64,000 bases of DNA from Gimesia algae. GTDB lineage: Bacteria; Planctomycetota; Planctomycetia; Planctomycetales; Planctomycetaceae. The notes below the pieces were generated by a model. It was given only the letters and a program-made list of their open reading frames with translations, was not told where the DNA came from and did no database searches. Location of the stretch: NCBI RefSeq assembly GCF_007746795.1, contig NZ_CP036343.1, positions 7,669,250 through 7,733,249 of the forward strand, read 5' to 3'. Both the position numbers and the translations under genes were made by a program. How positions within the stretch are numbered: position 1 is the first letter of the stretch; each line of letters starts with the position of its first letter. Shown here one piece after another: positions 46,763-55,994 of this stretch.

Positions 46763-49123
46763 ATGAAAACCTCTAAGTCATTTCCTATCATTTCTTCCAA
46801 ATTGCGCAAATGGTCGATCTCAGATCGCCTCAAATTTGCCTTTGGCCTACTTGTGTTGATTCAGGTTATCAGTGGGATGGTAACCTGGTTCCAGATTTCA
46901 CTCATAAATCAGGACATATCGCAACTGGTAAATGTAGATGAACCTCTCGAAGAAGCCATTCTCGAAATGGAGATCAAAGCCGGAGAAATCGCCCGCGCAG
47001 TACTAGATTACGTTCGTGACAGAGACCAGAAACATCTCTCAAAACTGATTAATTCTCGAGATGGATTCACTGATAATTATTTACGTTATCAGAGACTGGC
47101 AAAATCGAATGATGAACTGCTATTAAGAAATAAGATCTCGTCGCTTTATGAAAAATATAATCAGATGGCCTCACAAATTATCGACCTATCTGATAGACGA
47201 GATGTTGCTCTAAATGTTTTTATAAACCACGTCAGTATAATCAATCAGTTGATAGACCGCGAGCGACTGAAGTCAAATGACGATCAGTCTGATGAGGGAA
47301 TTAAAAAAGCAGAAGCAACCCATAAAATGGAAAAATACCTGAATATCGCTTTCGGCTCGATAGAAGAATATATTGTAAAACGGAATCAAACATTACTTTC
47401 ACGTATTTTCGACGCGGAACAGAAATTTAAGCTGTTTGAAGCCCAATATCTCGATATTATTTCGAATCGCATAGAGCTTAAGAGGATAAAGATAATTGAT
47501 GAAAAATTTTCGCAGGCAACTGCTTACGGAAATCAAGTCGTCAAAATCACTGATGAAATCGATGACTTATTAAGCACTTTTGAACAGAATCTGGACTCGA
47601 TTGATGCTTTACTACAGAATCAGGCTCACACTCTCGTACATTTAAAAACTGTAAAAACGACTCATCATGCGGATTCGTCTATCCAATCAGCTAAATTGGT
47701 AATCGGGATCTTAGCATGTTTGGGAACATTTTTCGGCCTGTTACTTGTCTGGATGATTTCGCGTGGAATTGTCTCTCCAATCCTGCAACTATCACAGAGT
47801 GCAGAACTTATAGCATCAGGTAATGTGGACCACCGAATCTCTATTGATTCACAAGACGAAATCGGAAAACTCGCTGAAGCTTTTAATCGCATGGTCGAAG
47901 ACCTGGTCATTGCACAACAGGACGCGGAAAAAGCAAGTCAGATTAAGAGTTCATTTCTGGCAAATATGAGTCATGAAATACGAACACCAATGACAGCAAT
48001 TCTGGGTTTTGCGGAAATTATGAGACAGCACAATGATGACCCAGAAATGAATCGACATATTGATACGATTAAGAAAAACGGTGAGTACCTACTGGAATTG
48101 ATCAACGACATTCTTGACGTTTCAAAAATTGAAGCCGACAAACTGGAAGTGGAAGCTATTCATTGCTCACTGATTGAGTTACTGGATGATGTAAAAACGT
48201 TAATGGAAATCCGAGCAATCGACCGGGGACTTGATCTCACTGTCTTGATTGATGGATCCATTCCCCGCTGGATTCAGAGCGACCCTGTCAGAATTCGTCA
48301 AATTCTGATTAACCTGTTGAGCAACGCTATCAAGTTCACCAGACAAGGTCAGGTACAACTGATTGTCGCAGCATCATCGATTGATACTGACGAACCCGTG
48401 ATCCAATTTGATGTGATTGATTCCGGCATTGGAATGACGGGCGAACAGATCTCGCGTCTGTTCAAGCCTTTCATGCAGGCAGATTCCTCTACTACACGGC
48501 AATATGGAGGAACAGGGCTGGGCCTGACAATCTGCAAGCGTCTGACCCATATTCTAGGTGGAGAAATCTCTGTTAAAAGTGAATATGGTAACGGAACTAC
48601 TTTCTCAGTGACTGTCAAAACGGGGCGATGTCAGGAAAAGGAACTTGTCGACCAAAGAACGTTTGAAACTGAATGTAAAAGTACATTAAATCAAACTACT
48701 GAATCTAACTTCGCGGAGATGAATTACAACATCTTGTTGGCTGAAGACGGAATCGATAATCAGAAACTGATCAGTTACTTATTAAAAAAATCTGGTAATA
48801 CTGTTACAATAGCCGAAAATGGCTTGATTGCCATCAAGAAAGCTCTGGATGCTTTGGAAGCCAGCTCGCCGTACGATGCTATTCTCATGGACATGCAGAT
48901 GCCAGAACTGGATGGATTTGCAGCCACAAAACAACTCCGATCACAGGGTTATCTTTATCCTGTTATTGCCTTGACGGCTCATACGATGAGTGGTGCCCGT
49001 GAAGAATGCCTGGCAGCAGGCTGTGACAGTTACGCAACAAAACCGATTCAAAGGGATCAGTTTTTTGCAACACTGAACCAGTGCATTCTAGACTATCGAA
49101 AACATGAGGCTACAATCTTTTAA
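46763..49123 (+). CDS. Hybrid sensor histidine kinase with receiver domain
   Basis: From the ATG at 46763 this gives 786 residues (the frame is open back to a GTG at 46664). Membrane segment 1 (about 25-45) and segment 2 (about 312-335) flank a helical sensor domain. HAMP follows (about 335-385), then the dimerisation domain with the phospho-His in ANMSHEIRTPM (about His404). The ATPase domain has NLLSNAIKFT and GGTGLGL. The C-terminal receiver domain has its acceptor Asp (about Asp710, ILMDMQMPELDG). The sensor is four-helix-bundle-like, with no PAS domain. Its signal and output partner are unknown; the window contains no HPt protein. Confidence 0.9.
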   Translation: MKTSKSFPIISSKLRKWSISDRLKFAFGLLVLIQVISGMVTWFQISLINQDISQLVNVDEPLEEAILEMEIKAGEIARAVLDYVRDRDQKHLSKLINSRDGFTDNYLRYQRLAKSNDELLLRNKISSLYEKYNQMASQIIDLSDRRDVALNVFINHVSIINQLIDRERLKSNDDQSDEGIKKAEATHKMEKYLNIAFGSIEEYIVKRNQTLLSRIFDAEQKFKLFEAQYLDIISNRIELKRIKIIDEKFSQATAYGNQVVKITDEIDDLLSTFEQNLDSIDALLQNQAHTLVHLKTVKTTHHADSSIQSAKLVIGILACLGTFFGLLLVWMISRGIVSPILQLSQSAELIASGNVDHRISIDSQDEIGKLAEAFNRMVEDLVIAQQDAEKASQIKSSFLANMSHEIRTPMTAILGFAEIMRQHNDDPEMNRHIDTIKKNGEYLLELINDILDVSKIEADKLEVEAIHCSLIELLDDVKTLMEIRAIDRGLDLTVLIDGSIPRWIQSDPVRIRQILINLLSNAIKFTRQGQVQLIVAASSIDTDEPVIQFDVIDSGIGMTGEQISRLFKPFMQADSSTTRQYGGTGLGLTICKRLTHILGGEISVKSEYGNGTTFSVTVKTGRCQEKELVDQRTFETECKSTLNQTTESNFAEMNYNILLAEDGIDNQKLISYLLKKSGNTVTIAENGLIAIKKALDALEASSPYDAILMDMQMPELDGFAATKQLRSQGYLYPVIALTAHTMSGAREECLAAGCDSYATKPIQRDQFFATLNQCILDYRKHEATIF

Positions 49124-50104
49124 TTAAGATGCCGCTGCTCGTTCGAGACGGTTATTGATTGTTCTTCCCAGCCCCGTCTCTGGTAGCCTTAATGCAACTA
49201 TCTGATCAATTCCCGATACATCTAATTTTCTGAGTGCTGCAAAGAAATTGGCAGCAGCTATACTCAGGTCTCCCGAAGGAGATAAAATCTGTTGAGCTGA
49301 AAACTCGCAATTTCTGAATTCTGTTTGCTCAAGAGGGTAGAGACTCAAGACGCCAAGTGCCCCAGCTTCAGGCAGTTGTTCCGGATGATCAACGATGACT
49401 AATCGAGTTCTTGGAGCATAATGCTTTGGCAACATCCCTGGACTGACTTGTGAATTCGCTTCGGCATAATCTTTGATTTCTGCCAACCGAATCTCTCCGA
49501 TACATGCTTGTATTTCTTCGAGTGAAATTCCCCCAGGCCTGAGCAGAACTGGATCCTCACCCGTACACTGAATGACTGTGGATTCCACTCCAACGGTACA
49601 AGGTCCACCATCCAGAATTAGTTTGATTTCGTCGCCGAGCTGCTCAGCGACATCGACAGCTCGCGTTGGACTGAGGCGTCCAAATTTATTAGCGCTGGGT
49701 GCCGCAATTGGCAATTGAGTTAATTCCAGTAATCTTCTGGCAACTGGGTGAGCAGGAATACGAATGGCAACTGAATCCAGTCCAGACGTTACCAGATCGG
49801 GAACGACTTTTTTTTTCGGTAACACCAGTGTCAAAGGACCTGGCCAGAACGTAGATGCCAGTTTTTCTGCCGTTAATGAAAATTCCGAAGTGAGTTCATC
49901 CAGTTGATCAGTGTTCGCAATATGTACTATTAAAGGATCAAAGTGCGGTCTTTGTTTAACAGCAAATATTTGTGCTACTGCTCTGGTATTCAGTGCATTG
50001 GCCCCAAGTCCATATACCGTTTCTGTGGCAAAAGCTACCAGCTCTCCATTTTGAATCAGATTGGCAGCTGCCTGGATATTTCGCGAAATTTCACATTTCA
50101 TCAT
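49124..50104 (-). CDS. tsaC: L-threonylcarbamoyladenylate synthase (TsaC/Sua5)
   Basis: From the ATG at 50104 this gives 326 residues, the size of a two-domain Sua5. The YrdC domain shows ETVYGLGANALN, KQRPHFDPLIVHIA (the K-x-R motif binds substrate), VAIRIPAHPVARRLLE and APSANKFGRLSPT. The last about 110 residues form the Sua5-type C-terminal domain after the linker SQVSPGMLPKHYAPRT. It makes threonylcarbamoyl-AMP for the t6A37 modification of tRNAs. An alternative TTG start lies at 50113. Confidence 0.93.
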   Translation of the reverse strand: MMKCEISRNIQAAANLIQNGELVAFATETVYGLGANALNTRAVAQIFAVKQRPHFDPLIVHIANTDQLDELTSEFSLTAEKLASTFWPGPLTLVLPKKKVVPDLVTSGLDSVAIRIPAHPVARRLLELTQLPIAAPSANKFGRLSPTRAVDVAEQLGDEIKLILDGGPCTVGVESTVIQCTGEDPVLLRPGGISLEEIQACIGEIRLAEIKDYAEANSQVSPGMLPKHYAPRTRLVIVDHPEQLPEAGALGVLSLYPLEQTEFRNCEFSAQQILSPSGDLSIAAANFFAALRKLDVSGIDQIVALRLPETGLGRTINNRLERAAAS

Positions 50105-50162
50105 AAATCTCAAATTGGTTAATTGAATAATCGATTCTGGGTATCCGGATATTAATAAAAAA

Positions 50163-50245
50163 ACTCTCGCATCTTACAAGCTTTGATACCCGGGGCAACC
50201 GGAAAAGCAATTTGCTTTGTATCAAATCCAGTAGAATACGAGAGT
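50163..50245 (-). terminator. Nested multi-hairpin element downstream of the S41 protease gene
   Basis: Outer stem ACTCTCG (50163-50169) with CGAGAGT (50239-50245), middle stem TTTGATAC (50182-50189) with GTATCAAA (50219-50226). Inside it lie two hairpins: CCGG-GGCAA-CCGG and AAAGCA-ATT-TGCTTT. On the minus strand the outer stem is followed by TTTTTTT, so it ends transcripts coming from the S41 gene. On the plus strand only a weak T-rich tail follows. The branched fold is richer than a simple terminator needs. Confidence 0.65.
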
Positions 50246-50295
50246 CTTTATTTTATCAGGAACAAGTTAATACTTGATTATCTAGAAACTTCAAA

Positions 50296-52272
50296 TTAAC
50301 CCGAAAACTGAAATTGTGCTGGGCGGACTTGTTGTCTGCCAGACACATTATTAACAAGTTCGCCTGGTTTATGGCTTAAAATAGTGCTTACACCAGCCTC
50401 CAGGTCCCTGTCGACGGGTCCTATTTCTTCCAGTTCACGTGCGCTCATCTTCACGGTCACGTCCGGATTTACTCCGACACCCGCCATCTCTCGTCCCGTT
50501 GGAGAATAAAACTTGGCTGTGGTTAACCAGAAAGTTCCGGCAACCGATTGCAGTGGAAAATGAGTCTGTACGGTGCCCTTCCCATAAGTTTTTCTACCAA
50601 CAATCAGCCCTCGTCGATTTTCCTGAACAGCAGCAGCAAATATTTCACTGGCACTTGCACTATCACCATCGACTAAAACAACAAGTGGCATTTTCCAGGT
50701 TTGATCATGTGTCGCTGACTCCATCGTATTATCACTCTGGTTCCGTCCCCGTGTTGAAACGATTTTACCAGAGGGGACAAATCGATTTGAAATCGAAATG
50801 GCCTCAGTCAGTAATCCACCCGGATTCCCTCTCAAATCGAATACCAGGGACTTCATTCCCTGTTGATGCAGGCTCCATAAAGCTCGATCTAATTCCTGAA
50901 CGGCACCTTCTCCAAATTTTTCAAGCCGGATGAGTCCAATCTTTTGTTGTGCATCAACCATTTTGACTTCACTGATATTTGTAATACGAATTGCCTGACG
51001 ATTCAGATTCACTCGGGCGTTTCTATCCTCTCTACGAACATCAATGACAACCGAGGAACCAGTTGGACCGGTAATCAGATTTGCAACCTCGTCCAGAGAA
51101 AGTCCAGCTAAGTTTCTCTGATTGACTCCAACGATCACATCTCCTCTTTGCAGTCCTGCTTTTTGTGCTGCTCCTCCATTCAATGTTCTCAGGATGACAG
51201 CTCCATCCTGATGCGTCTTCAGCTGAACACCCACGCCTACAACCCTATTTTCGCCCGCATCAACGCGGGGACCTGAGGAACTGGGCGTAAATTCAAAACG
51301 GGAGTGTTTATCCAGAGCCTCCAGGGAGCCATACGCAAATTCATAAATCACACCCGTTGCCTGCATTCTCAATTGACTACCTGCTATGTCAGCGGCCTGA
51401 CGCATTACAGTCACTGAGTCCTGTGCATTTTGAGCAGGATTCTGGTTCATCAGCTGCTGCCAGCTTTGCTGAGCCATACGAATCTGTTCTGGTGATGCTG
51501 CAACTCGATTGGCATTAATGAAATTCTGATTTTCCACTGAAAAAATAAGATTTTGAAGTGATTTTCTGGTTCTAACATCGTAAGAAGGCGGCTGGACATG
51601 ATGTGAATCGATCATTCGGTTCACCTCCAGGTAAAACGAGTAAGCTCTTTGTGAATCCAGATTCTGTAATGTACCGATTACTGAGGGACTGGAGTATCGT
51701 TGAGAAATTTTATTTCTAAGTTCCTGATTTGGATCAACAGGATACTGCTTTGGAAATTCTGTTTCATATCGATCTCGATCATACTGCGGCATACTCCTCT
51801 GTTGCAGTTCTCTAATCAGCTCGCGCAATTTTTGACTGTCGATGTTGTCATCGAATCTCTCACGACTTTGACGTCTCTGACCGGCATCGAATCGATCTCC
51901 AGAGAACGAGTTGTATTGGTTTCCAGGACGCTCATTAATTTGAGATTCTTCCGACAACAGCTGCTTCAGTCTGAGTTCATAGTCATCAAATCGATTTTCA
52001 TCAGAAACAGGACGAAACCGTTGATGACGTCGACTGTTTTTGTAAGAAGGTGCGAGTGAATCCTGACCATAATTGAGTCGGTCGCGTTCAAAGGCATGCC
52101 CAGAATCATTTTGATTGAACTGCTTCTGATATGGGTCATATTCTGCAGCGTGTGAAAGAGTAGTGCATCCTGACAGAAAAACAGCTGTCAATAGAATCAC
52201 TATACTCCAGACAAAAAGTCGAGCAGAATTAATAGTTTCAGTCTGTGTATAGTTGAATTGTGATCGGTTCAT
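50296..52272 (-). CDS. S41 C-terminal processing peptidase with PDZ domain, lipoprotein
   Basis: From the ATG at 52272, preceded by GGAGGGG, this gives 658 residues. The lipobox AVFLSGC suggests a membrane-anchored lipoprotein. A disordered, Arg/Gln-rich region (about 35-190) precedes a PDZ domain (GLQRGDVIVGVNQRNLAG). The S41 catalytic core has FDLRGNPGGLL, the nucleophile block DSASASEIFAAA and the Lys in GRKTYGKGTVQ. It cleaves C-termini of envelope proteins; the target is unknown. The nested hairpin element follows its stop by 51 bases. Confidence 0.92.
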   Translation of the reverse strand: MNRSQFNYTQTETINSARLFVWSIVILLTAVFLSGCTTLSHAAEYDPYQKQFNQNDSGHAFERDRLNYGQDSLAPSYKNSRRHQRFRPVSDENRFDDYELRLKQLLSEESQINERPGNQYNSFSGDRFDAGQRRQSRERFDDNIDSQKLRELIRELQQRSMPQYDRDRYETEFPKQYPVDPNQELRNKISQRYSSPSVIGTLQNLDSQRAYSFYLEVNRMIDSHHVQPPSYDVRTRKSLQNLIFSVENQNFINANRVAASPEQIRMAQQSWQQLMNQNPAQNAQDSVTVMRQAADIAGSQLRMQATGVIYEFAYGSLEALDKHSRFEFTPSSSGPRVDAGENRVVGVGVQLKTHQDGAVILRTLNGGAAQKAGLQRGDVIVGVNQRNLAGLSLDEVANLITGPTGSSVVIDVRREDRNARVNLNRQAIRITNISEVKMVDAQQKIGLIRLEKFGEGAVQELDRALWSLHQQGMKSLVFDLRGNPGGLLTEAISISNRFVPSGKIVSTRGRNQSDNTMESATHDQTWKMPLVVLVDGDSASASEIFAAAVQENRRGLIVGRKTYGKGTVQTHFPLQSVAGTFWLTTAKFYSPTGREMAGVGVNPDVTVKMSARELEEIGPVDRDLEAGVSTILSHKPGELVNNVSGRQQVRPAQFQFSG

Positions 52273-52407
52273 GATCCCCTCCGATATCAACCGCAATGCG
52301 GTTATTAAGTCCGGCCTATCAACTTCCTCTATGATGGCTTAACGGAATTCTTAAATAGAAATATTTAACGGCTCACATAGTATGCCCCGTTCCAACAATT
52401 CAGTTTG

Positions 52408-52632
52408 CTATGCACATTGTGCACTCAATCCTTGTTTTCTTTGTGCCGAGTCCGGCGACTCCACTGCCTCCGTTTGCTTTTCAGTTTCCAGTAGCTCACC
52501 GCGAATGACTCGAATATCACCAGGAGCATCAATACCAATTTTGATTGCCCCTTTACCTGTCTTTAATATCTTGATAACGATATTGTCACCAATTTGAATT
52601 ACTTCATCTCGTTTTCTAGTTAATACCAACAT
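52408..52632 (-). CDS. csrA: Carbon storage regulator CsrA
   Basis: This 74-residue protein has the full CsrA fold: MLVLTRKRDEVIQIG, VIKILKTG, KIGIDAPGDIRVIRGE. The RNA-contacting Leu4 and the R44-equivalent in VIRGE are present, and a 28-residue polar tail follows. It binds GGA-containing leaders and blocks or stabilises translation, usually affecting motility and carbon use. The Shine-Dalgarno ACAGGAGGG itself contains a CsrA-type GGA site, suggesting autoregulation. It lies 111 bases upstream of the S41 protease on the same strand. Confidence 0.95.
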   Translation of the reverse strand: MLVLTRKRDEVIQIGDNIVIKILKTGKGAIKIGIDAPGDIRVIRGELLETEKQTEAVESPDSAQRKQGLSAQCA

Positions 52633-53337
52633 TCCAAACCCTCCTGTTATTGCTGATCATCAATAGTCATCACATAAAAGAATCATAATGATGTCATCTA
52701 GTTATTGTTTAAGTGGCTGATCAGAAGTTATAGCATTCATCGTGCCAAATACATTTCCCTCAGACAACATAACCCTTATGCTCCTATAATTATTACACTT
52801 ACAAATTTCCGGCCACACAAACAGATGATTCAAACCTATACTCAAAAGTGTAACATTGACAACATAAATCTAAACGTGCCCATAATTACAATGGACCAAA
52901 TCATTTGTCGTCCATTTTATGATTACACTAATATTTGATTCGTGCGCGAAACAACCCAAAAACACACCCTGACCAACAAACTCCGCCATGGCCGCCCGAA
53001 GCTCCAAGTTGTTGATGGTAATCTCGGTTTGAATGACGAATCAAGAACTATTAAGACCAACGGATGATTACATCTGAGCATGGTCTTGACGTAAATTCTA
53101 AAACCAGTAAACTTCGCCGCCTGATATGTTGGTTCAGAACGATTAGATTCTTCTTTTCCTAAAGGGTTTCTTCCCCGGCAACCGCTTACACATCGTTTTG
53201 AAGTTTTAGTTTTTGATAGGGCCCCATTGTTTCGAGCGTTTTTTTCATGCTCGGTCTTTACACAACATCGACTAAGTGATCGTCAAGGAATCCACTTGTT
53301 GGTCAAGCCGTAGAATTCACGAGAAAGGATTGTGTGA
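52633..53337. other. Long intergenic region upstream of csrA and the 549-residue protein
   Basis: The 705-base gap is bounded by divergent genes. It holds the candidate sigma-54 promoter of csrA (52731-52749). Short frames here, for example a 41-codon GTG frame from 52942, have no recognisable protein character. No RNA gene was recognised. Confidence 0.4.
52731..52749 (-). promoter_or_regulatory. Candidate sigma-54 (-24/-12) promoter of csrA
   Basis: On the minus strand the sequence TTTGGCACGATGAATGCTA contains the -24 GG (52746-52745) and the -12 GC (52734-52733) exactly 10 bases apart, as sigma-54 promoters require. TGGCAC matches the consensus fully and ATGCT differs by one base from TTGCW. 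The transcript would start near 52722 and carry a leader of about 90 bases. No activator site was identified. Confidence 0.45.
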
Positions 53338-54987
53338 ATGTATTCCCGCTTCCGCCACACTATTAGTAATCACAAGCTTCGGAAGGACTTCAAGTCCTTT
53401 GGTCCCCAGATGATGGTTATACTTCTGGTATCAGGCCTCACACTAACCTGTTTAAATCAAACCGCCCAAGCGCAATCACCCAACGATGGAAACAGCAAAT
53501 TAGTCAATGATTTGCTTCGCCTGTTAGAGAAATCTGAACTAGCGACTCGTGATCGGGAATACAAACCTTCTGGTTTATACCTACCCCCCGCTCCGCAGTT
53601 GAATTCATCACGGATTAATATCAATGAAGTCCGCAAGACACTGGATGAATTCTCCAAAGACAGTTCGGCTCTTGCCCTCAGCTTGAATCGAGTTATGTAT
53701 CAAGTTCCTGGCGTTAGAGAGTACGTTGCAGATGTTCTCAAAGTAAGAGCACGTGCTTCAATCCTGGTAGATCGAGTAAACCGCACCAGTGATTTAAATC
53801 AAATTGCTGCTGAATATGGGGAAATTGATCAACTCTGGAGAGTCGTCTCATTGCAATTGGAAAACGTACGCGGACTGGACCGGGAGTCTCAGAGTCTGAT
53901 TGCAAGAATGAATCTGGCAGACCGTAAGCTGGGCGATTTACTTCAGACTGGACCTCAGCTGAAACGAACGGAACTACTGACTCAAACCTCTGCACTTTCA
54001 AACGCTCTGGGAATCCTAGTAGAAGATATTGAGATTGAGCTTTCGCGTGAGCCTCAGAAATTTGAGCTGGTGAGAGCAGGCCAAGAGGTAGAGCAACGAA
54101 TGATTCAGGTTTCCAATTTGATCATCGATCGACAAAGCTATGATGTAATCAAACGCGAGTATCTGGCTTTTCGTGACTCCTGGAATTCGTTTGCAACTCG
54201 GCTGCGACCCTATCACAATCGGATTTTAAGTCGTGGCATTCAACGAGTCGTACAACAGGACCGCTCCATCCAGGAATTATTATGGTTACCCCAAGATGGA
54301 GCGAATATGCAGGAAATCGCTCACTTGACAGAAGCGCTCAAACGTGATGTTGATGAATTTTATCGTAGAGCAACACTGCGGTTGTTAATCAGCCTGCCAC
54401 CTGCAAATTATATTGCGACTTCCGACGAATTTTATGGAACTGTCGAAAACCTGATTGATACGGTCAACCATAATGAATCCACGAATAATCTGATTACCTC
54501 TTTCTCTTATATTGAACAATCATGGAAAGATTTCTCGGCTATGTTTCACACGGTTGAAAGCCCCGCCGCTCTTCAACTTCTGGACAAGGTTGACAATTCA
54601 ATCAATACGTTGCGGATTTCCCTGCGAATCGAACAGCCCTCAGAAAGTATTGATCTGGCGAAACTGATTGTTGCTCTGGAAACTCAGAGCACTCAGCTCT
54701 CTGTGATTGCTGAGCAGTGGCTCGCAACAGAGTCTCCTTCTTTTAGACAATCTACTCAGAATTCCATTCGAGACTTTTCTAACACTGCCCATGAACTACA
54801 TCGGCTCATCCTGATGCAGCCAGCATCAACTGCTCTGGTCCGATCAAAAAGTTCAGAATTGTTTGAAAGCTGGTTCCAGGTTCACGATAAAATTTCACGA
54901 TGTGAAACTCGTGAAAAATACCAACTTCAGGAAACTGCAGTTCGTATTACACAGATGCTGATGGATCTGCGTTATGCAACCAAATAA
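53338..54987 (+). CDS. Exported helical protein, unrecognised
   Basis: This 549-residue protein has a hydrophobic signal segment at about residues 26-45 ending near AQAQSP. The remainder is mostly helical and Leu/Arg/Glu-rich with short heptads, with repeat-like blocks about 90-100 residues long. No catalytic motif was seen. It is probably periplasmic or envelope-associated. It lies between csrA (divergent) and a membrane protein gene, with a strong hairpin after it. Confidence 0.7.
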   Translation: MYSRFRHTISNHKLRKDFKSFGPQMMVILLVSGLTLTCLNQTAQAQSPNDGNSKLVNDLLRLLEKSELATRDREYKPSGLYLPPAPQLNSSRININEVRKTLDEFSKDSSALALSLNRVMYQVPGVREYVADVLKVRARASILVDRVNRTSDLNQIAAEYGEIDQLWRVVSLQLENVRGLDRESQSLIARMNLADRKLGDLLQTGPQLKRTELLTQTSALSNALGILVEDIEIELSREPQKFELVRAGQEVEQRMIQVSNLIIDRQSYDVIKREYLAFRDSWNSFATRLRPYHNRILSRGIQRVVQQDRSIQELLWLPQDGANMQEIAHLTEALKRDVDEFYRRATLRLLISLPPANYIATSDEFYGTVENLIDTVNHNESTNNLITSFSYIEQSWKDFSAMFHTVESPAALQLLDKVDNSINTLRISLRIEQPSESIDLAKLIVALETQSTQLSVIAEQWLATESPSFRQSTQNSIRDFSNTAHELHRLILMQPASTALVRSKSSELFESWFQVHDKISRCETREKYQLQETAVRITQMLMDLRYATK

Positions 54988-54996
54988 AAACTAATA

Positions 54997-55050
54997 CACC
55001 GCATCACTTACAAGGCCTTCCTTTCAGGAGGGCCTTGTGCATGCGCGGTG
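54997..55050 (+). terminator. Hairpin after the 549-residue protein gene
   Basis: ACAAGGCCT (55010-55018) pairs with GGGCCTTGT (55030-55038) around a short loop, and an outer CACCGC near 54997 pairs with GCGGTG ending at 55050. The gene stop is about 10 bases before it. No T run follows, so it may be a factor-dependent terminator or an mRNA 3'-end stabiliser. Confidence 0.5.
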
Positions 55051-55148
55051 CTTTACAGTCAAAGAATGATCATTAAAATCATATTGTATTTTATGAAACA
55101 GCGTCTCACCTGTCAGAACATACTCATTCGAGAAAACTCAATTTAAGT

Positions 55149-55994
55149 ATGAATGCCACAAACTCTTCTGGAGATTCGCCTTTCGATGACCATCATTCAG
55201 GTTTCAGAAATCAGAATGAAACTGACTGGATCGATTTTCTTTTCGCTTATTTTGAAGCATTGCAGCGGTTTATTCGCATTCCGTTAGTTAACATCCAGTC
55301 AGATCGCCAACACAAAATCAGAACACGTAGTACACTGTTTCTTCCAGCTGCTGGTATCAGCTTAGCGATTCTTTTGACGGTTCTGTTAATAATCGTCCAG
55401 TTTTTTTGGCCATTATATATAGCCATCCTCATGATCGGCTCACTGGAATTGCTCTGCCTACGTACATTTACACCTGAGGCAATCCCTCAAAGTCGCGAAT
55501 TACTCATCCCTTCGTCGTCAGCGGGTTCCTCAAGCAACATTTTTGTTTTGACCATTACACTGATGCTACTAAGAATGGGCCTTCTTTATCATTTGCTCGC
55601 AGACTCTGTTACATTCCTGGAACCATGCATTTTAATTGTCATCTCAATTTCATTAGGAATCTGGTTTATCCCCTTCTCTATCTGCTTTGTTGAAGCAAAT
55701 GATGATTCAGCGCGATGGGCAAATCCCAAATATCCATTAACAACTAAACAGCTCAGTTATGCCAGTACAATATTAATTCCATTACTTCTGGCAGGAACCT
55801 GGTTTTCTCCAGTACGTTTTTTGCTGGGTTTATTCGCTGCTGCATTATTAATTTACTGGATCATTCGAAAGTTGGAAGACTACCATATTGAGATATCTGA
55901 TGTGCACATAGAAGGTCTCTCTTCGTTGTTTCAGATTATCTTTTTACTGATCTGCAGCATTGACTTTTCATTTCTAAAAAAATTATCAGAATAG
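55149..55994 (+). CDS. Polytopic membrane protein, possibly a degenerate CobS relative
   Basis: This 281-residue protein has about six membrane segments from residue 62 on. The element RFIRIPL followed by RSTLFLPAAGISLAILL resembles the start of adenosylcobinamide-GDP ribazoletransferase (CobS). The end, RKLEDYHIEISDVHIEGLSS and FQIIFLL, is in register with the CobS C-terminus. However, the Asp-rich catalytic motifs (H-L-D-G-L-A-D-x-x-D-G and G-G-x-T-G-D) are not present. If related, it has lost that activity. The family link is a low-confidence observation. Confidence 0.6.
   Translation: MNATNSSGDSPFDDHHSGFRNQNETDWIDFLFAYFEALQRFIRIPLVNIQSDRQHKIRTRSTLFLPAAGISLAILLTVLLIIVQFFWPLYIAILMIGSLELLCLRTFTPEAIPQSRELLIPSSSAGSSSNIFVLTITLMLLRMGLLYHLLADSVTFLEPCILIVISISLGIWFIPFSICFVEANDDSARWANPKYPLTTKQLSYASTILIPLLLAGTWFSPVRFLLGLFAAALLIYWIIRKLEDYHIEISDVHIEGLSSLFQIIFLLICSIDFSFLKKLSE

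Noticed and set aside
52942..53067. 41-codon GTG frame upstream of the 549-residue protein
   Set aside because: Short, no ribosome-binding site, no recognisable family; treated as intergenic.
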